A stretch of DNA of 64,000 bases, from contig NZ_CP034910.1 in NCBI RefSeq assembly GCF_008932245.1, positions 1,426,001 to 1,490,000 on the forward strand, written 5' to 3'. A model generated the notes under the pieces. It was not told where the DNA came from. It saw only the letters and a list, made by a program, of their open reading frames with translations, and made no database searches. Source of the stretch: Sinorhizobium alkalisoli (GTDB lineage: Bacteria; Pseudomonadota; Alphaproteobacteria; Rhizobiales; Rhizobiaceae). Of the stretch, positions 9,330 to 18,326 are shown one piece after another (position 1 is the first letter of the stretch; each line of letters begins with the position of its first letter). Position numbers and translations under genes: made by a program.

Positions 9330-9815
9330 TCATGCGGCGTTGTCGGCGGAATCCGCGTTGAGCTGGCCGTATTTTTCCACGCCGAGCTTGTCGATGAGCT
9401 CGAGCTGCGTCTCCAGAAAGTCGATGTGGCCTTCCTCGTCGGCGAGCAACTCTTCGAACAGCTTCATCGACACGTAGTCACCGACCTGGTTGCAGATGTC
9501 GCGTGAAGCCTTGTAGGAGGTGCGGGCGTCGTATTCACCGGCTAGGTCCGCCTCCAGAACCTCCTTGATGTTCTGGCCGATGCGCAGGGGTGCGACGGTC
9601 TGCAGGTTCGGATGCCCTTCTAGGAAGATGATGCGTGCGACGAGCTTGTCGGCATGCTGCATTTCTTCGATCGATTCGGCGCGCTCTTTCTTGGCGAGCT
9701 TCGTGTAACCCCAGTCTTCGAGCAGCCGGTAATGCAGCCAATATTGGTTTACCGCTCCGAGTTCCAGGAATAGCGCTTCGTTGAGCCGCTCGATGACTTG
9801 GGGATCACCCTTCAT
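9330..9815 (-). CDS. bfr: Bacterioferritin
   Basis: A 161-residue haem-containing ferritin that oxidises Fe2+ and stores it as a mineral core in a 24-subunit cytosolic shell. The di-iron ligands are visible in helix A ([13 protein letters not shown]), helix B ([12 protein letters not shown], with the Met expected to ligate inter-subunit haem) and helix D ([12 protein letters not shown]). The length matches E. coli Bfr (158). The frame extends 16 residues upstream, but the ATG at 9815, starting [15 protein letters not shown], is the family start and has AAGGA upstream. An Irr-type iron control element lies 72 bp upstream, so expression is expected to rise with iron sufficiency. Confidence 0.95.
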   Translation of the reverse strand: MKGDPQVIERLNEALFLELGAVNQYWLHYRLLEDWGYTKLAKKERAESIEEMQHADKLVARIIFLEGHPNLQTVAPLRIGQNIKEVLEADLAGEYDARTSYKASRDICNQVGDYVSMKLFEELLADEEGHIDFLETQLELIDKLGVEKYGQLNADSADNAA

Positions 9816-9886
9816 GAAATAGGTCCTTCTTGCGAGGTTGAGCGCTAGAGCAAATAGACTCAACCATAGCGCTTGTCGAGTGCTGT

Positions 9887-9903
9887 TTTAGAATGATTCT
9901 AAC
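9887..9903 (-). promoter_or_regulatory. Iron control element (Irr-binding type) upstream of bfr
   Basis: TTTAGAA-TGA-TTCTAAC matches the rhizobial iron control element TTTAGAA-N3-TTCTAAA at all but the last base. It lies in the bfr upstream region, 72 bp before the start codon. In Rhizobiales, Irr binds such sites under low iron; at bfr-type genes this is known to repress storage. The assignment is from sequence match and position. Confidence 0.8.
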
Positions 9904-10144
9904 ATTTGCACAGTGGATACAAAGAGCTGAATGCGCCTATTCAGCGGGAGCGCCCGCGCGTTTGCCGGGTGCGGCACTAAGCCGACGGCCACCCGCTCCC
10001 GCCGAAACTTGTATGGTTATGCCGCGCCCCAGGGGACTCTTTCGTTGGGGATTGAAAGACGACTGCGAGACGAGCGCGACCCGTGCTGAGCAGACTGCCT
10101 TCATACCGGGCGCCGAAGACGATAGCGGCGCGCGGCTTCGGTGC

Positions 10145-10498
10145 TCACATAACGGTCACGTAAATCTTGCGAACGGTCTCGATCGTCTTCCAGATGCCGA
10201 CGAAACCTGGCTTCATCACGAAGCTATCGCCTGCCTTGTAAACGACCGGTTCGCCGTCCTCCGGGGTAATTTCGACGGCGCCCGCGAGAATGTGGCAGAA
10301 TTCGAACGTCTCGCCTTTTATCGATCGTGTTTCGCCGGGTGTCGCTTCCCAAACGCCCGTATGGATCATCTCGCCGCGGGCCACATCTTGCGCCCAGGTC
10401 TTGAACGCCGGGTTGCCGGCGATGAGGCGTTCGGGAAGCGGAGAGTTCTCGCGCGGGGCGAAGGCGGGGTTCGGATCGATCGTCTTCAGCAGGGACAT
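10145..10498 (-). CDS. Cupin domain-containing protein (DUF861 type)
   Basis: A 117-residue single-domain cupin. The barrel is visible from FEFCHILAGAVEITPEDG (first cupin motif, with His and Glu ligands) to YKAGDSFVMKPGFVGIWKT (second motif), a layout seen in the small EutQ/ureidoglycine-type cupins. The start at 10498 has GAGG upstream, while the ATG at 10510 does not. It is 23 bp downstream of the ghrA-like gene in an argE-ghrA-cupin operon. The substrate is unknown; such cupins often accompany amino-acid or opine catabolic genes. Confidence 0.75.
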   Translation of the reverse strand: MSLLKTIDPNPAFAPRENSPLPERLIAGNPAFKTWAQDVARGEMIHTGVWEATPGETRSIKGETFEFCHILAGAVEITPEDGEPVVYKAGDSFVMKPGFVGIWKTIETVRKIYVTVM

Positions 10499-10521
10499 GT
10501 TTTTCCTCATGTGGATTGGAA

Positions 10522-11445
10522 TTAATAGCCACGGTCGCGGTCCACCAGGCCAATCGGGTCGAGGCCTTCCTGATGGCGCTTGATGTTGTCGATCACCGCG
10601 AGCGCGGCAGTTTCGGGTTGGGTGACGCTCGCCACATGCGGGGTCAGCAGGATCTTGGGATGGCGCCAGAAAGGATGCGTTTCCGGCAGCGGCTCCGGTT
10701 CGGTGACGTCGATCACGGCGCCCGAAAGATGACCGTTGTCCAGGGCTTCGAGAAGTCCGTCATGATCGAGTTGCGGCCCGCGCCCGACATGCACCAATGC
10801 CGCACCGGCCGGAAGTCTGGCGAAGAGATCGGCGTTCAGAAAGCCGTGAGTCTCGTCCGTCAGCGGTAGCAGACAGACAAGGATGTCTGTCGAGCCGAGA
10901 AAGGTATCGAGTCTGTCCTCGCCGTACAGGCATTTGACACCTGCGATGTCGCGCGGGCTGCGGCTCCAGCCGGAAAGCGGAAAGCCGAAAGGCTTCAAGC
11001 GTTCAAGCACCGCTGTGCCGAGCATGCCGAGGCCGAGAACGCCAATGCGCCGCTCCACCGCCTGCCTCTGGGAAATCGGCTGCCAATTTCCGCGGCGCTG
11101 CTGGTCGAGATAGGCGGGCAGGTTGCGATGGAGTGCCAGCACGGCGAGCGTCACATATTCCTGCATCATCCGGACAATGCCGTCCTCGACCATGCGCACG
11201 ACCTTCACATGCGCCGGCACGGCATCGATCTGGAACTGATCGACGCCGGCGCCGATCGAGAACAATATTTCGAGATTGCGATACCGGGCGAGATCGGCCG
11301 GCACGGTCCAGGTGATCAGATACCGTACGTCCTCCGGATCGACCTTCGCCGGGTCCATCGAGAAGGGGATGTCAGGCAGGTCGCGCGCGAAGGCCTCGGC
11401 GAAGATTGCGCCTCGCTTCGCGTCGGAGTTGAAGAGGAAAGTCAT
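10522..11445 (-). CDS. Glyoxylate/hydroxypyruvate reductase A-like 2-hydroxyacid dehydrogenase
   Basis: A 307-residue D-2-hydroxyacid dehydrogenase matching GhrA (about 312) in length and pattern. The Rossmann motif is [20 protein letters not shown] near 135-155. Catalytic Arg is in [16 protein letters not shown], Glu in [14 protein letters not shown] and His in [11 protein letters not shown]. It reduces glyoxylate or hydroxypyruvate using NADPH. The ATG at 11445 has GAAGGAG at good spacing and lies 13 bp after the argE stop, so the two are co-transcribed. Confidence 0.85.
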   Translation of the reverse strand: MTFLFNSDAKRGAIFAEAFARDLPDIPFSMDPAKVDPEDVRYLITWTVPADLARYRNLEILFSIGAGVDQFQIDAVPAHVKVVRMVEDGIVRMMQEYVTLAVLALHRNLPAYLDQQRRGNWQPISQRQAVERRIGVLGLGMLGTAVLERLKPFGFPLSGWSRSPRDIAGVKCLYGEDRLDTFLGSTDILVCLLPLTDETHGFLNADLFARLPAGAALVHVGRGPQLDHDGLLEALDNGHLSGAVIDVTEPEPLPETHPFWRHPKILLTPHVASVTQPETAALAVIDNIKRHQEGLDPIGLVDRDRGY

Positions 11446-11458
11446 CGCCGGGGCTCCT

Positions 11459-12589
11459 TCACGAGTCTGTCGCACAAGTTGCGCCGAGCGCCGCGATCAT
11501 TGTCTCGCAGGCCTCAAGTTCATCCACGAGGATGTATTCGTTCGCCTTGTGGGCGCGACCGATCTCGCCGGGACCGCAGATGATCGAATCGATGCCAACC
11601 TGTTGGAAGAGGCCGGCCTCGGTGCCGTAGCTGACGGCAGCAAGCGGCTTCTTGCTCGTCAGTTCCTCAAGAAGCGCCGCGAGCGGGGCATCGTCGGGAA
11701 GCGACAGGGCAGGATAGGCGCTGAGTTCCTGCCATTCCACGGCAAAGCCGCGTTCGGTCAACCGCTCGGCCGCCTGCCGCACGGGATCAAGCAGGCCGCG
11801 GGGTTCGACGCCGGAGATGGCGCGTGCCTCGAATTCCGCCTCACAGGACTCGGGAATGATGTTGACCGCCTGGCCACCCTTCAAAGTGCCGATTTGGAGC
11901 GAAGAAAAGGGCGGCTCGAAGGTGCTTTCGAAGGGGCCGCGGCTCAGGCGGTCCGCTTCCGCCACTGCCAAGGCGAGAACATCGGTTATTGCATGAACGG
12001 CATTCAGGCCTTGGTCCGGCCGTGACGAATGGCCGGACCGCCCCCTCACCGTCAGCCGCGCAGCCGCCTTGCCCTTGTGAGCTCGGATCGCTCGCATCGC
12101 GCTCGGCTCGCCGATGATGGCACCCAGGGGCTTCTCGCAAAGCTCCGGCAGCCGAGCGATCATGTGCGGCACCCCGCGGCAGCCGGCTTCTTCGTCATAG
12201 GAAAACGCAATATGGATCGGCCGGCGGAGCGGCATCTTGGCGAGTTTTGGCGCGGCGGCGAGGACGGCCGCAAGAAAGCCCTTCATGTCTGTCGTGCCCC
12301 GGCCGTAGAGCCGGTCCGCATCGGCACGCAGGCGGAAGGGGTCGCTCGACCAGCCGTCCTCATTGGCCGGAACGACGTCCATATGGCCAGACAGAACGTA
12401 ACCGGGCAGATCCTTGGCCCCGATCGTGGCGAATAGGTTCGAACGGTCGCCTTCGGGGCCGGGAAGTACGGTGGCGGCGATGCCATGCCGCTCCAGATAG
12501 TCGCGAATCCAAGCCACGATACTGTCGTTCGGCGTGCCGACGACGGAAGGGAAGGCGATCAATGCTTCAAGAATTTCAGTTGCCTGCAT
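11459..12589 (-). CDS. argE: Acetylornithine deacetylase-like M20 metallopeptidase
   Basis: A 376-residue M20/ArgE-type dinuclear zinc amidohydrolase. Metal ligands are seen in [12 protein letters not shown] (His), [12 protein letters not shown] (Asp), [10 protein letters not shown] (Glu-Glu) and, near the C terminus, [13 protein letters not shown] (His). ArgE removes acetate from N-acetylornithine in the cytosol. Most rhizobia use ArgJ for the biosynthetic step, and the ghrA and cupin neighbours suggest a catabolic N-acyl-amino-acid role instead; that is inference. The ATG at 12589 has GAGGGA upstream. It is first in a three-gene operon. Confidence 0.8.
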   Translation of the reverse strand: MQATEILEALIAFPSVVGTPNDSIVAWIRDYLERHGIAATVLPGPEGDRSNLFATIGAKDLPGYVLSGHMDVVPANEDGWSSDPFRLRADADRLYGRGTTDMKGFLAAVLAAAPKLAKMPLRRPIHIAFSYDEEAGCRGVPHMIARLPELCEKPLGAIIGEPSAMRAIRAHKGKAAARLTVRGRSGHSSRPDQGLNAVHAITDVLALAVAEADRLSRGPFESTFEPPFSSLQIGTLKGGQAVNIIPESCEAEFEARAISGVEPRGLLDPVRQAAERLTERGFAVEWQELSAYPALSLPDDAPLAALLEELTSKKPLAAVSYGTEAGLFQQVGIDSIICGPGEIGRAHKANEYILVDELEACETMIAALGATCATDS

Positions 12590-13004
12590 CGCTTCCCTCA
12601 CAAGATGGCCGGCTTGCCGAGACCCGGTGCGATTTCCACCACACTTTTCTCTCTGACGGCCAGGGCGGTCCCTCGACGCGTGAACTCGTAAGCCGTGGCG
12701 ATGTCCGCCATTCCGCCACCGATGGCGACTGCATTAGCGCGAGATGGAATTATCGCGGTGTTTGCGGCCGCGCCGGCGGCATGTACGGGCTCTTGAATCT
12801 ACCGGCAACGACCGCCGGTTCGCATCATTCCGATCAGTCTAGAGTGCGTACCAGGGTTTGCGTGCCGAAAGCGCGACGAATACGGAGGAATGTTGTGTAT
12901 AGGAGGATCCCTCAAGCAAATTCTGTCGGGAGTCTTGAGCTAAGGTGGAGGCGAAGGATTCCGGTGCTGCCGATTTGAGGTTGCGAAAGACGGGGAGAGA
13001 AGGA
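12590..13004. other. Intergenic region between divergent argE and GNAT genes
   Basis: No gene is supported in these 415 bp. The frames here are short and without family resemblance. It must contain the promoters of the argE operon and of the acetyltransferase gene, but no clear operator symmetry was seen. Confidence 0.5.
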
Positions 13005-13907
13005 GTGGGCGGACACGTATCAGACTCCAAGGTCATCGACAGCTTCGAACTTCGTATTGAGGACGTGGACAGCGTAGACATCGAACAGTTGCATGCGCTG
13101 TCGATTTCCGTCGGCTGGCCCTTGCGTGCCGAAGACCTGAAGTTCCTGCGCGAGTTCGGTCGCGGCTATGTCGCGCTGGATGAAATCGGAAGGGTGGCCG
13201 GTTCGGCGATGTGGTTCCCGCACGGCGAAGGCTTCGCGACGGTCGGCATGGTGATCACCTCGCCGCGGTTGCAGGCGAACGGCACGGGCCAATGGCTGAT
13301 GCACCAAGTGCTTGCCGATTGCCAAGGGCGCGCCCTCAGGCTCAATTCGACCCGGGCCGCGCGTCGTCTCTACGATTCGATCGGATTCCAGCCGATCAAG
13401 ACCGTGTATCAGTGCCAGGGTGTCGTCCATCTGCCGGCGGAAACCGCGATGGTTCCGGAGGGGACGACCGTTAGGCCGCTGGGCGCCGCAGACCTCCCAG
13501 CCGTGGTTGAACTGGATGCGCGAGCCTTCGGCGTCGCGCGCGACGTTTTGATCGGGAAACTCTTCCCACAGTCCGTCGGTTACGGATTGTTTCGCGACGG
13601 AGCGCTCGCCGCATTTGCACTCTGCCGCCCCTTCGGACGTGGACATGTTGTCGGCCCGGTCGTCGCTGCAGACGACGCCGAAGCCATCGCCGTCGTTCGT
13701 CCGCACGTCCTTCATCACGCGGGAAGCTTCCTGCGGCTCGATACCCATCGCGAGGGCGGTGCCTTTGCCGGGTTTCTCGCCCGTGTGGGAATGTCGGTAT
13801 TCGATACCGTCCTCACCATGTCTCTGGCGCGAGAGGGCGTCGAGGAGAAACCCGCCGCGACCGAAGGGACGGTCACCTACGGTTTGGTGAGTCAGGCGCT
13901 CGGCTGA
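13005..13907 (+). CDS. GNAT family N-acetyltransferase (two-domain)
   Basis: About 300 residues. The N-terminal GNAT domain shows the acetyl-CoA binding region VGMVITSPRLQANGTGQWLM followed by LNSTRAARRLYDSIGFQPI. A C-terminal domain (about residues 150-290) is of the type found in YitH/DUF1248-like acetyltransferases, with REGGAFAGFLARVGM near its end. The start is uncertain: a GTG at 13005 follows GGAGAGAAGGA, while an ATG at 12945 would add 20 residues without a good ribosome site. It is a single gene, convergent with the lactonase gene 27 bp downstream. The substrate is unknown. Confidence 0.8.
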   Translation: MGGHVSDSKVIDSFELRIEDVDSVDIEQLHALSISVGWPLRAEDLKFLREFGRGYVALDEIGRVAGSAMWFPHGEGFATVGMVITSPRLQANGTGQWLMHQVLADCQGRALRLNSTRAARRLYDSIGFQPIKTVYQCQGVVHLPAETAMVPEGTTVRPLGAADLPAVVELDARAFGVARDVLIGKLFPQSVGYGLFRDGALAAFALCRPFGRGHVVGPVVAADDAEAIAVVRPHVLHHAGSFLRLDTHREGGAFAGFLARVGMSVFDTVLTMSLAREGVEEKPAATEGTVTYGLVSQALG

Positions 13908-13934
13908 GTCTGCAGATCAGCAGGAAAATGGAGC

Positions 13935-14831
13935 CTACGGACGCTGCACGCCGCTGCGATTGAGCGTGATCATGTAGACGCTCGTCGTGGCCGTCATGAA
14001 GAGCTGGTGTTTTGCGCGGCCGCCGAAGCAGAGATTGGAAACGAGCTCCGGCACCAGTACTTTGCCCATCAGCTGGCCGTCGGGGGCAATGCAATGCACG
14101 CCGTCGGCGGCGGACGACCAGAGGTTGCCTTCGCTGTCGAGGCGGAAGCCGTCGGCACAACCTGGCGCGATCGCGTGAAAGACCTCGCCGCCGGAGAGGC
14201 TTCCATCGGCACGGACGTCGAAGATGCGGATATACTGGGGGTCGGACGAGAACATTCGGCCGGTGTCGGCGACATAAAGCCGGCTCTCGTCAGGGCTGAA
14301 TGCGAGTCCGTTCGGGCAGGCGAAATCGGTGAGGACCGCGTCGATGGCGCCGGAAGGCCGTACGCGGTAGACGTAACAGGGGAGCTCCTGTTCGGCCCGG
14401 AAACCTTCATAGTCCGTCATGATGCCGTAATGCGGGTCGGTGAACCAGATTGAGCCATCGGAGGTCACCACCACATCATTGGGTGAGTTCAACCGCTTTC
14501 CTTCGTAGGCATCGGCGACTACCGTAATCGAGCCGTCATGCTCGGTGCGCGTCACCCGCCGCGTGCCGTGCTCGCAGGTGATGAGCCTGCCCTCCCGGTC
14601 GCGCGTATTGCCGTTGGCATAGTTGGAGGGGCTCCTGAATGTCGAGATGCCGGCGTCCGGAATCCAGCGCAGGATACGGTTGTTCGGAATGTCGGAGAAG
14701 AGCAGGCAGCCGGCATCGCCGAACCAGACCGGCCCCTCGACCCAGTCGAAGCCGGTTGCGATCTGCTTGAGTGGCGCATTGCCCATGACGAATGATCGGA
14801 AACGATCGTCGACCACCTCGAAGAACGACAT
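13935..14831 (-). CDS. SMP-30/gluconolactonase family protein
   Basis: A 298-residue six-bladed beta-propeller lactonase. Characteristic segments are the metal-binding Glu in FDWVEGPVWFGDAGCLLFSD, the Asn in RLNSPNDVVVTSDGSIWFTD and the Asp in ACPNGLAFSPDESRLYVADT. It hydrolyses an aldonolactone to the free sugar acid, in the cytosol or periplasm (no signal peptide seen). The ATG at 14831 has AAGGAGG. It is 156 bp downstream of the idonate dehydrogenase gene and the last gene of the minus-strand arm of the sugar-acid operon, so it probably supplies gluconate or idonate from its lactone. Confidence 0.85.
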   Translation of the reverse strand: MSFFEVVDDRFRSFVMGNAPLKQIATGFDWVEGPVWFGDAGCLLFSDIPNNRILRWIPDAGISTFRSPSNYANGNTRDREGRLITCEHGTRRVTRTEHDGSITVVADAYEGKRLNSPNDVVVTSDGSIWFTDPHYGIMTDYEGFRAEQELPCYVYRVRPSGAIDAVLTDFACPNGLAFSPDESRLYVADTGRMFSSDPQYIRIFDVRADGSLSGGEVFHAIAPGCADGFRLDSEGNLWSSAADGVHCIAPDGQLMGKVLVPELVSNLCFGGRAKHQLFMTATTSVYMITLNRSGVQRP

Positions 14832-14987
14832 CTGGGCTTCCTCCTTTTCAGACCGCCTGTCGCGATTGCGTGCAAAGAGCATGACTGCAGGGCGGCAGGC
14901 GCGAATGCAAGCCCGGCCGCCGTGGGGCGAGCGACGCGGCTTGCCGCGGCACCCGATCTTTTGGACGTGGTCGGTCTCGCCTGTCGC

Positions 14988-16019
14988 TCAGGAGAAAGCG
15001 ATCTGCGCCTTCATCGCCTGGCTGCGGTCGCTTGCCAGCTCGAAGGCGGCGACGGCATCAGCAAGCGGCAACGTGTGGGTGATCAGAGGCTTGACGTCGA
15101 TCAGCCCCTTCTGCATCAGGCCGACGCCGGTTGCGAATTCCTCGTGGAAGCGGAAGGAGCCGCGCAGTTCGAGTTCCTTGGCGGTGATCGCCATCATCGG
15201 CAGGCTCATGTCGCCGCCGAGCCCCAGTTGCACGATGACGCCGCGCGGCCGCAGCGCCGCTATCCCTGCCGCGAGTGCCGGCGCCGCACCGGAGCATTCG
15301 TAAAGGACGTCGAAGCTGCCCTTGTCCTCCAAATAGGGGGCGAGGGCGTCCGGCTCGTCGCGCATGTTGATGACGCGATCCGCCCCGACCGTCCTTGCAA
15401 GCGAGAGGGTGAAGTCGGAAAGATCCGTCGCGACGATCTCGGCTGCGCCGGCGCGACGCGCCGCCAGGATCGCCAGCATGCCGATCGGGCCGCAGCCCGT
15501 GACCAGTACGCGCTTGCCGAGTATTTCGCCGGCCCGGCGTGTGGCATGGAGCGCCACCGCCAGCGGTTCGGCCAGAGCCGCTTCGCCCGGCGTCAGGCCT
15601 TCGGCCGGCACGCATTGCAGGGCATCGGCGACCAACACCTCGCGGAATGCTCCCTGTATATGAGGGAAGGGCATGGCACTGCCGTAAAAACGCATGTTCA
15701 GGCACTGATTGGGGAGCCCCTCCCGGCAGTAGCGGCAGCCCCGGCACGGCCGCGACGGGGAAACGGCGACAAGGTCACCGACGGATATGCCGTCTACCCC
15801 GGGACCGAGAGCTTCCACATGAGCCGAAACCTCGTGGCCGAGGATCATCGGCTCGCGCAGCCGCACGGCGCCGAAGCCGCCGTGATTGTAATAGTGAAGG
15901 TCGCTGCCGCAGACCCCGCCGACGGCAAGGCGAAGCCGCACTTCGCCCGCGCCCGGCATTTCGACGGGCCGCTCTTCAATGCGAAGGTCCTTGGCGCCAT
16001 GAACGACGATGGCTCTCAT
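14988..16019 (-). CDS. idnD: L-idonate 5-dehydrogenase (zinc alcohol dehydrogenase family)
   Basis: A 343-residue medium-chain dehydrogenase. Catalytic zinc ligands are in GGVCGSDLHYYNHGG (Cys) and PMILGHEVSAHV (His, Glu). The structural zinc site is CRGCRYCREGLPNQC, with the four expected cysteines. The cofactor site is VLVTGCGPIGMLAILAA. The pattern and length match IdnD, which oxidises L-idonate to 5-ketogluconate. The SDR encoded across the divergent promoter would reduce 5-ketogluconate to gluconate. It lies 12 bp downstream of the 2-hydroxyacid dehydrogenase gene. Other polyol or sugar-acid substrates are possible. Confidence 0.85.
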   Translation of the reverse strand: MRAIVVHGAKDLRIEERPVEMPGAGEVRLRLAVGGVCGSDLHYYNHGGFGAVRLREPMILGHEVSAHVEALGPGVDGISVGDLVAVSPSRPCRGCRYCREGLPNQCLNMRFYGSAMPFPHIQGAFREVLVADALQCVPAEGLTPGEAALAEPLAVALHATRRAGEILGKRVLVTGCGPIGMLAILAARRAGAAEIVATDLSDFTLSLARTVGADRVINMRDEPDALAPYLEDKGSFDVLYECSGAAPALAAGIAALRPRGVIVQLGLGGDMSLPMMAITAKELELRGSFRFHEEFATGVGLMQKGLIDVKPLITHTLPLADAVAAFELASDRSQAMKAQIAFS

Positions 16020-16031
16020 GTTACGTCCTCC

Positions 16032-16979
16032 TCAAACGACCGGCGTGAGCAGCGGTTTGCCGGCGAAATGCGCGGCAAGATTGTCGCGCACCAGTTGGCC
16101 CATGGCTTTGCGCGTTTCCACGGTGCCGGACGCATGGTGTGGCTGGAGGAGCACATTGTCCAGTGCGAGAAACCGCGGGTTCAGCGCCGGTTCGCCTTCG
16201 AACACATCGAGTGCCGCGGAGCCGAGTTTCCCATTTTCCAGCGCGTCGAGCAGCGCCTCTTCGTCGATGTTGGAGGCGCGGGAGATATTGACCAGCATAC
16301 CCTCGCCGCCGAGAGCAGAGATCACATCGCGCCCGACGATGTGGCGCGTGGCGGCGGAGGCCGCAAGCGTGACGAAGAGGAAGTCGGAACGCTCGGCGAG
16401 CGCGATAGGATCGGCAACGAACGTCCATTCGGATGCATAGGGCTTCGTTTCGACATCACTATAGGCGATGTCCATGTCGAAGCCCTGCAGGCGCTTCGCC
16501 ACTTCATAACCAATCCGGCCGAGACCGAGGACGCCAGCGCGCCGGCCCCAGACGCGGCGCTTCAGCGGGTAGAGGCCCTTCTTGGCCCAGCTGCCGTCCC
16601 TGACCCAGCTTTCCGCACCGATCATGCCGCGAGAGAGGCAGAGCATCATGGCGACGCCGAGATCGGCGACATCATTGGTCAGCACGTCCGGCGTGTTGGT
16701 GACGCGAATGCCGCGTTCGCGGCAGGCCGGGAGGTCGACAGCATCGAAGCCGACGCCATAGACGGAAACCAGTTCCAACCCTGGGCAGGCATCGATCATC
16801 GCCCGGCTGGCGCCGAGCTCGCCACGTGTGGCGATCGCGCGGATCTCCGGTCCAATCCTCGAAAGAAAGCTGTCCTTGTCGGCCGCATTGAAATACCGAT
16901 GCACGGTAAAGGCGGCGTTCAGGGGAACCTCATCCCATTCCGGATAGGGTCCGACCTGAAGAATATGGGGTTTGTTCAA
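16032..16979 (-). CDS. D-2-hydroxyacid dehydrogenase (ketogluconate reductase-like)
   Basis: A 315-residue D-isomer 2-hydroxyacid dehydrogenase. It has the Rossmann motif GVLGLGRIGYEVAKRLQGFD, catalytic Arg in VNISRASNIDEEALL, Glu in DVFEGEPALNP and His in LLQPHHASGT. In this setting it may reduce 2-ketogluconate to gluconate, as GhrB does. Start: an ATG at 17003 is in frame but abuts the operator and has no ribosome site; GGAG lies 8 nt before a TTG at 16979, giving MNKPHILQVGPYPEWDE, which is preferred. It is the first gene of the minus-strand arm under the shared palindrome. Confidence 0.8.
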   Translation of the reverse strand: MNKPHILQVGPYPEWDEVPLNAAFTVHRYFNAADKDSFLSRIGPEIRAIATRGELGASRAMIDACPGLELVSVYGVGFDAVDLPACRERGIRVTNTPDVLTNDVADLGVAMMLCLSRGMIGAESWVRDGSWAKKGLYPLKRRVWGRRAGVLGLGRIGYEVAKRLQGFDMDIAYSDVETKPYASEWTFVADPIALAERSDFLFVTLAASAATRHIVGRDVISALGGEGMLVNISRASNIDEEALLDALENGKLGSAALDVFEGEPALNPRFLALDNVLLQPHHASGTVETRKAMGQLVRDNLAAHFAGKPLLTPVV

Positions 16980-17006
16980 TTCAGATTCTCCATCCCTTGA
17001 CATTGA

Positions 17007-17022
17007 ATGTTATCGATAACAT
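17007..17022. promoter_or_regulatory. LacI-type operator, site 1 (perfect palindrome)
   Basis: ATGTTATCGATAACAT is a perfect 16-bp palindrome in the 86-bp gap between the divergent hydroxyacid dehydrogenase and SDR genes. The same sequence recurs at 28527 and near-copies at 19619, 23616 and 23638. The central CG and symmetry fit LacI/GntR-type repressor operators. Confidence 0.85.
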
Positions 17023-17065
17023 AAACAGATCATCCGAGCTTGTCGAGATGATTGCGGGAGGAAAA

Positions 17066-17821
17066 ATGAGCCTCGAACTGTTCGACTTGAAAGGGCGCCG
17101 GGCGCTCGTCACCGGCTCCTCGCAAGGTATAGGCTATGCGCTCGCCCGCGGTCTTGCCGATGCTGGTGCCGACGTCATCCTTAACGGGCGCGATGAGGAG
17201 AAGCTTGCCGCCGCAGCGGCGCAGATCCCCGGCTCTGAGCAGCTTGCCTTCGACGCCACCGACCACGAAGCGGTGCGCGCAGCGGTCGACCGCTTCGAAG
17301 CCGAGGTCGGCGCCATCGATATTCTGGTCAACAATGCCGGCATGCAGCATCGGACCCCGCTCGAGGATTTCCCCGCCGAGGCCTTCGAGAGATTGCTGCG
17401 CACCAATATTTCGACGGTGTTCAACGTCGGCCAGGCGGTCGCGCGGCACATGATCAAGCGCGGCGCGGGCAAGATCATCAACATAGCCAGCGTGCAGACG
17501 GCGCTGGCCCGCCCTGGCATTGCGCCCTATACGGCAACCAAGGGGGCTGTCGGCAATCTGACGAAGGGCATGGCGACGGATTGGGCGAAGTACGGACTTC
17601 AATGCAATGCGATCGCACCCGGCTATTTCGACACGCCGCTCAATGCGGCCCTCGTCGCCGATCCGGCCTTTTCGGCCTGGCTGGAAAAGCGAACGCCCGC
17701 CGGTCGCTGGGGCAAGGTGGAGGAACTGGTCGGTGCCTGTATCTTCCTTGCCTCGACTGCATCCTCATTCGTGAACGGACACGTGCTCTATGTTGACGGC
17801 GGCATCACAGCATCGCTTTGA
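17066..17821 (+). CDS. idnO: SDR oxidoreductase, gluconate 5-dehydrogenase-like
   Basis: A 251-residue short-chain dehydrogenase. Cofactor site: ALVTGSSQGIGYALARGLA near residues 14-32; NNAGMQHRTPLEDF; catalytic Ser in IINIASVQTALARPG and Tyr-Lys in APYTATKGAVGNL; conserved C-terminal end NGHVLYVDGGI. The motifs match IdnO/Gno, which interconverts 5-ketogluconate and D-gluconate with NADP(H). The ATG at 17066 has GGGAGG upstream and is the family start; the longer frame begins inside the operator region. It is first in the plus-strand operon, with gluconokinase overlapping its 3' end. Confidence 0.85.
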   Translation: MSLELFDLKGRRALVTGSSQGIGYALARGLADAGADVILNGRDEEKLAAAAAQIPGSEQLAFDATDHEAVRAAVDRFEAEVGAIDILVNNAGMQHRTPLEDFPAEAFERLLRTNISTVFNVGQAVARHMIKRGAGKIINIASVQTALARPGIAPYTATKGAVGNLTKGMATDWAKYGLQCNAIAPGYFDTPLNAALVADPAFSAWLEKRTPAGRWGKVEELVGACIFLASTASSFVNGHVLYVDGGITASL

Positions 17822-18326
17822 CCTCCCGCAGCGCATGGTGCTGATGGGGGTCGCCGGCTGCGGCAAATCCTCGGTCGGGGCCGCACTCGCCAGGCGCATC
17901 GGTGCCGTCTATCTCGACGGCGACGATCTGCACCCCGCGGCAAATATCGCGAAGATGAGCCGGGGCGTTCCCTTGAGCGACGAGGACCGCTGGCCCTGGC
18001 TGACGCGCGTCGGCGAGGCACTTGCGGCCGGCGCCGGTCCGACGATCATTGGCTGTTCCGCTCTGAAACGCGCCTACCGCGACCACATTACCAGCGTGGG
18101 GGGTGCACCAGTGACCTTCATCCATCTCGTCGGCTCGGTCGAAGTCATCGAAAAGCGAATGAGGGTCCGGCAGGGCCATTTCATGCCGACGGCGCTGCTT
18201 GCGAGTCAGTTCGCGGCGCTCGAACCGCCGGGGGCCGACGAGAATGCGATCAGCGTCGACATCGACCAACCGCTCGAAGCGATCGTCGACAGCATCGCCA
18301 CCCAACTTGGAGGAACGGAAAGATGA
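17790..18326 (+). CDS. gntK: Gluconokinase
   Basis: A P-loop sugar-acid kinase of about 178 residues phosphorylating D-gluconate to 6-phosphogluconate, which then enters the Entner-Doudoroff or pentose phosphate route. Walker A is MGVAGCGKSSVGAALA. The family signatures YLDGDDLHPAANIAKMSRG, LSDEDRWPWL and CSALKRAYRDHI are all present, as is the LASQFAALEPP ending. The start is unclear: an ATG at 17790 overlaps the SDR gene by 32 bp, and an ATG at 17835 would remove 15 residues; neither has a strong ribosome site. The stop overlaps the next start by ATGA, indicating translational coupling. Confidence 0.92.
   Translation: MLTAASQHRFDLPQRMVLMGVAGCGKSSVGAALARRIGAVYLDGDDLHPAANIAKMSRGVPLSDEDRWPWLTRVGEALAAGAGPTIIGCSALKRAYRDHITSVGGAPVTFIHLVGSVEVIEKRMRVRQGHFMPTALLASQFAALEPPGADENAISVDIDQPLEAIVDSIATQLGGTER

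Noticed and set aside
14922..17000. Open plus-strand frame of 692 codons
   Set aside because: It covers two intact dehydrogenase genes on the other strand and their junction; rich in Arg, Ala, Asp and His with no motif.
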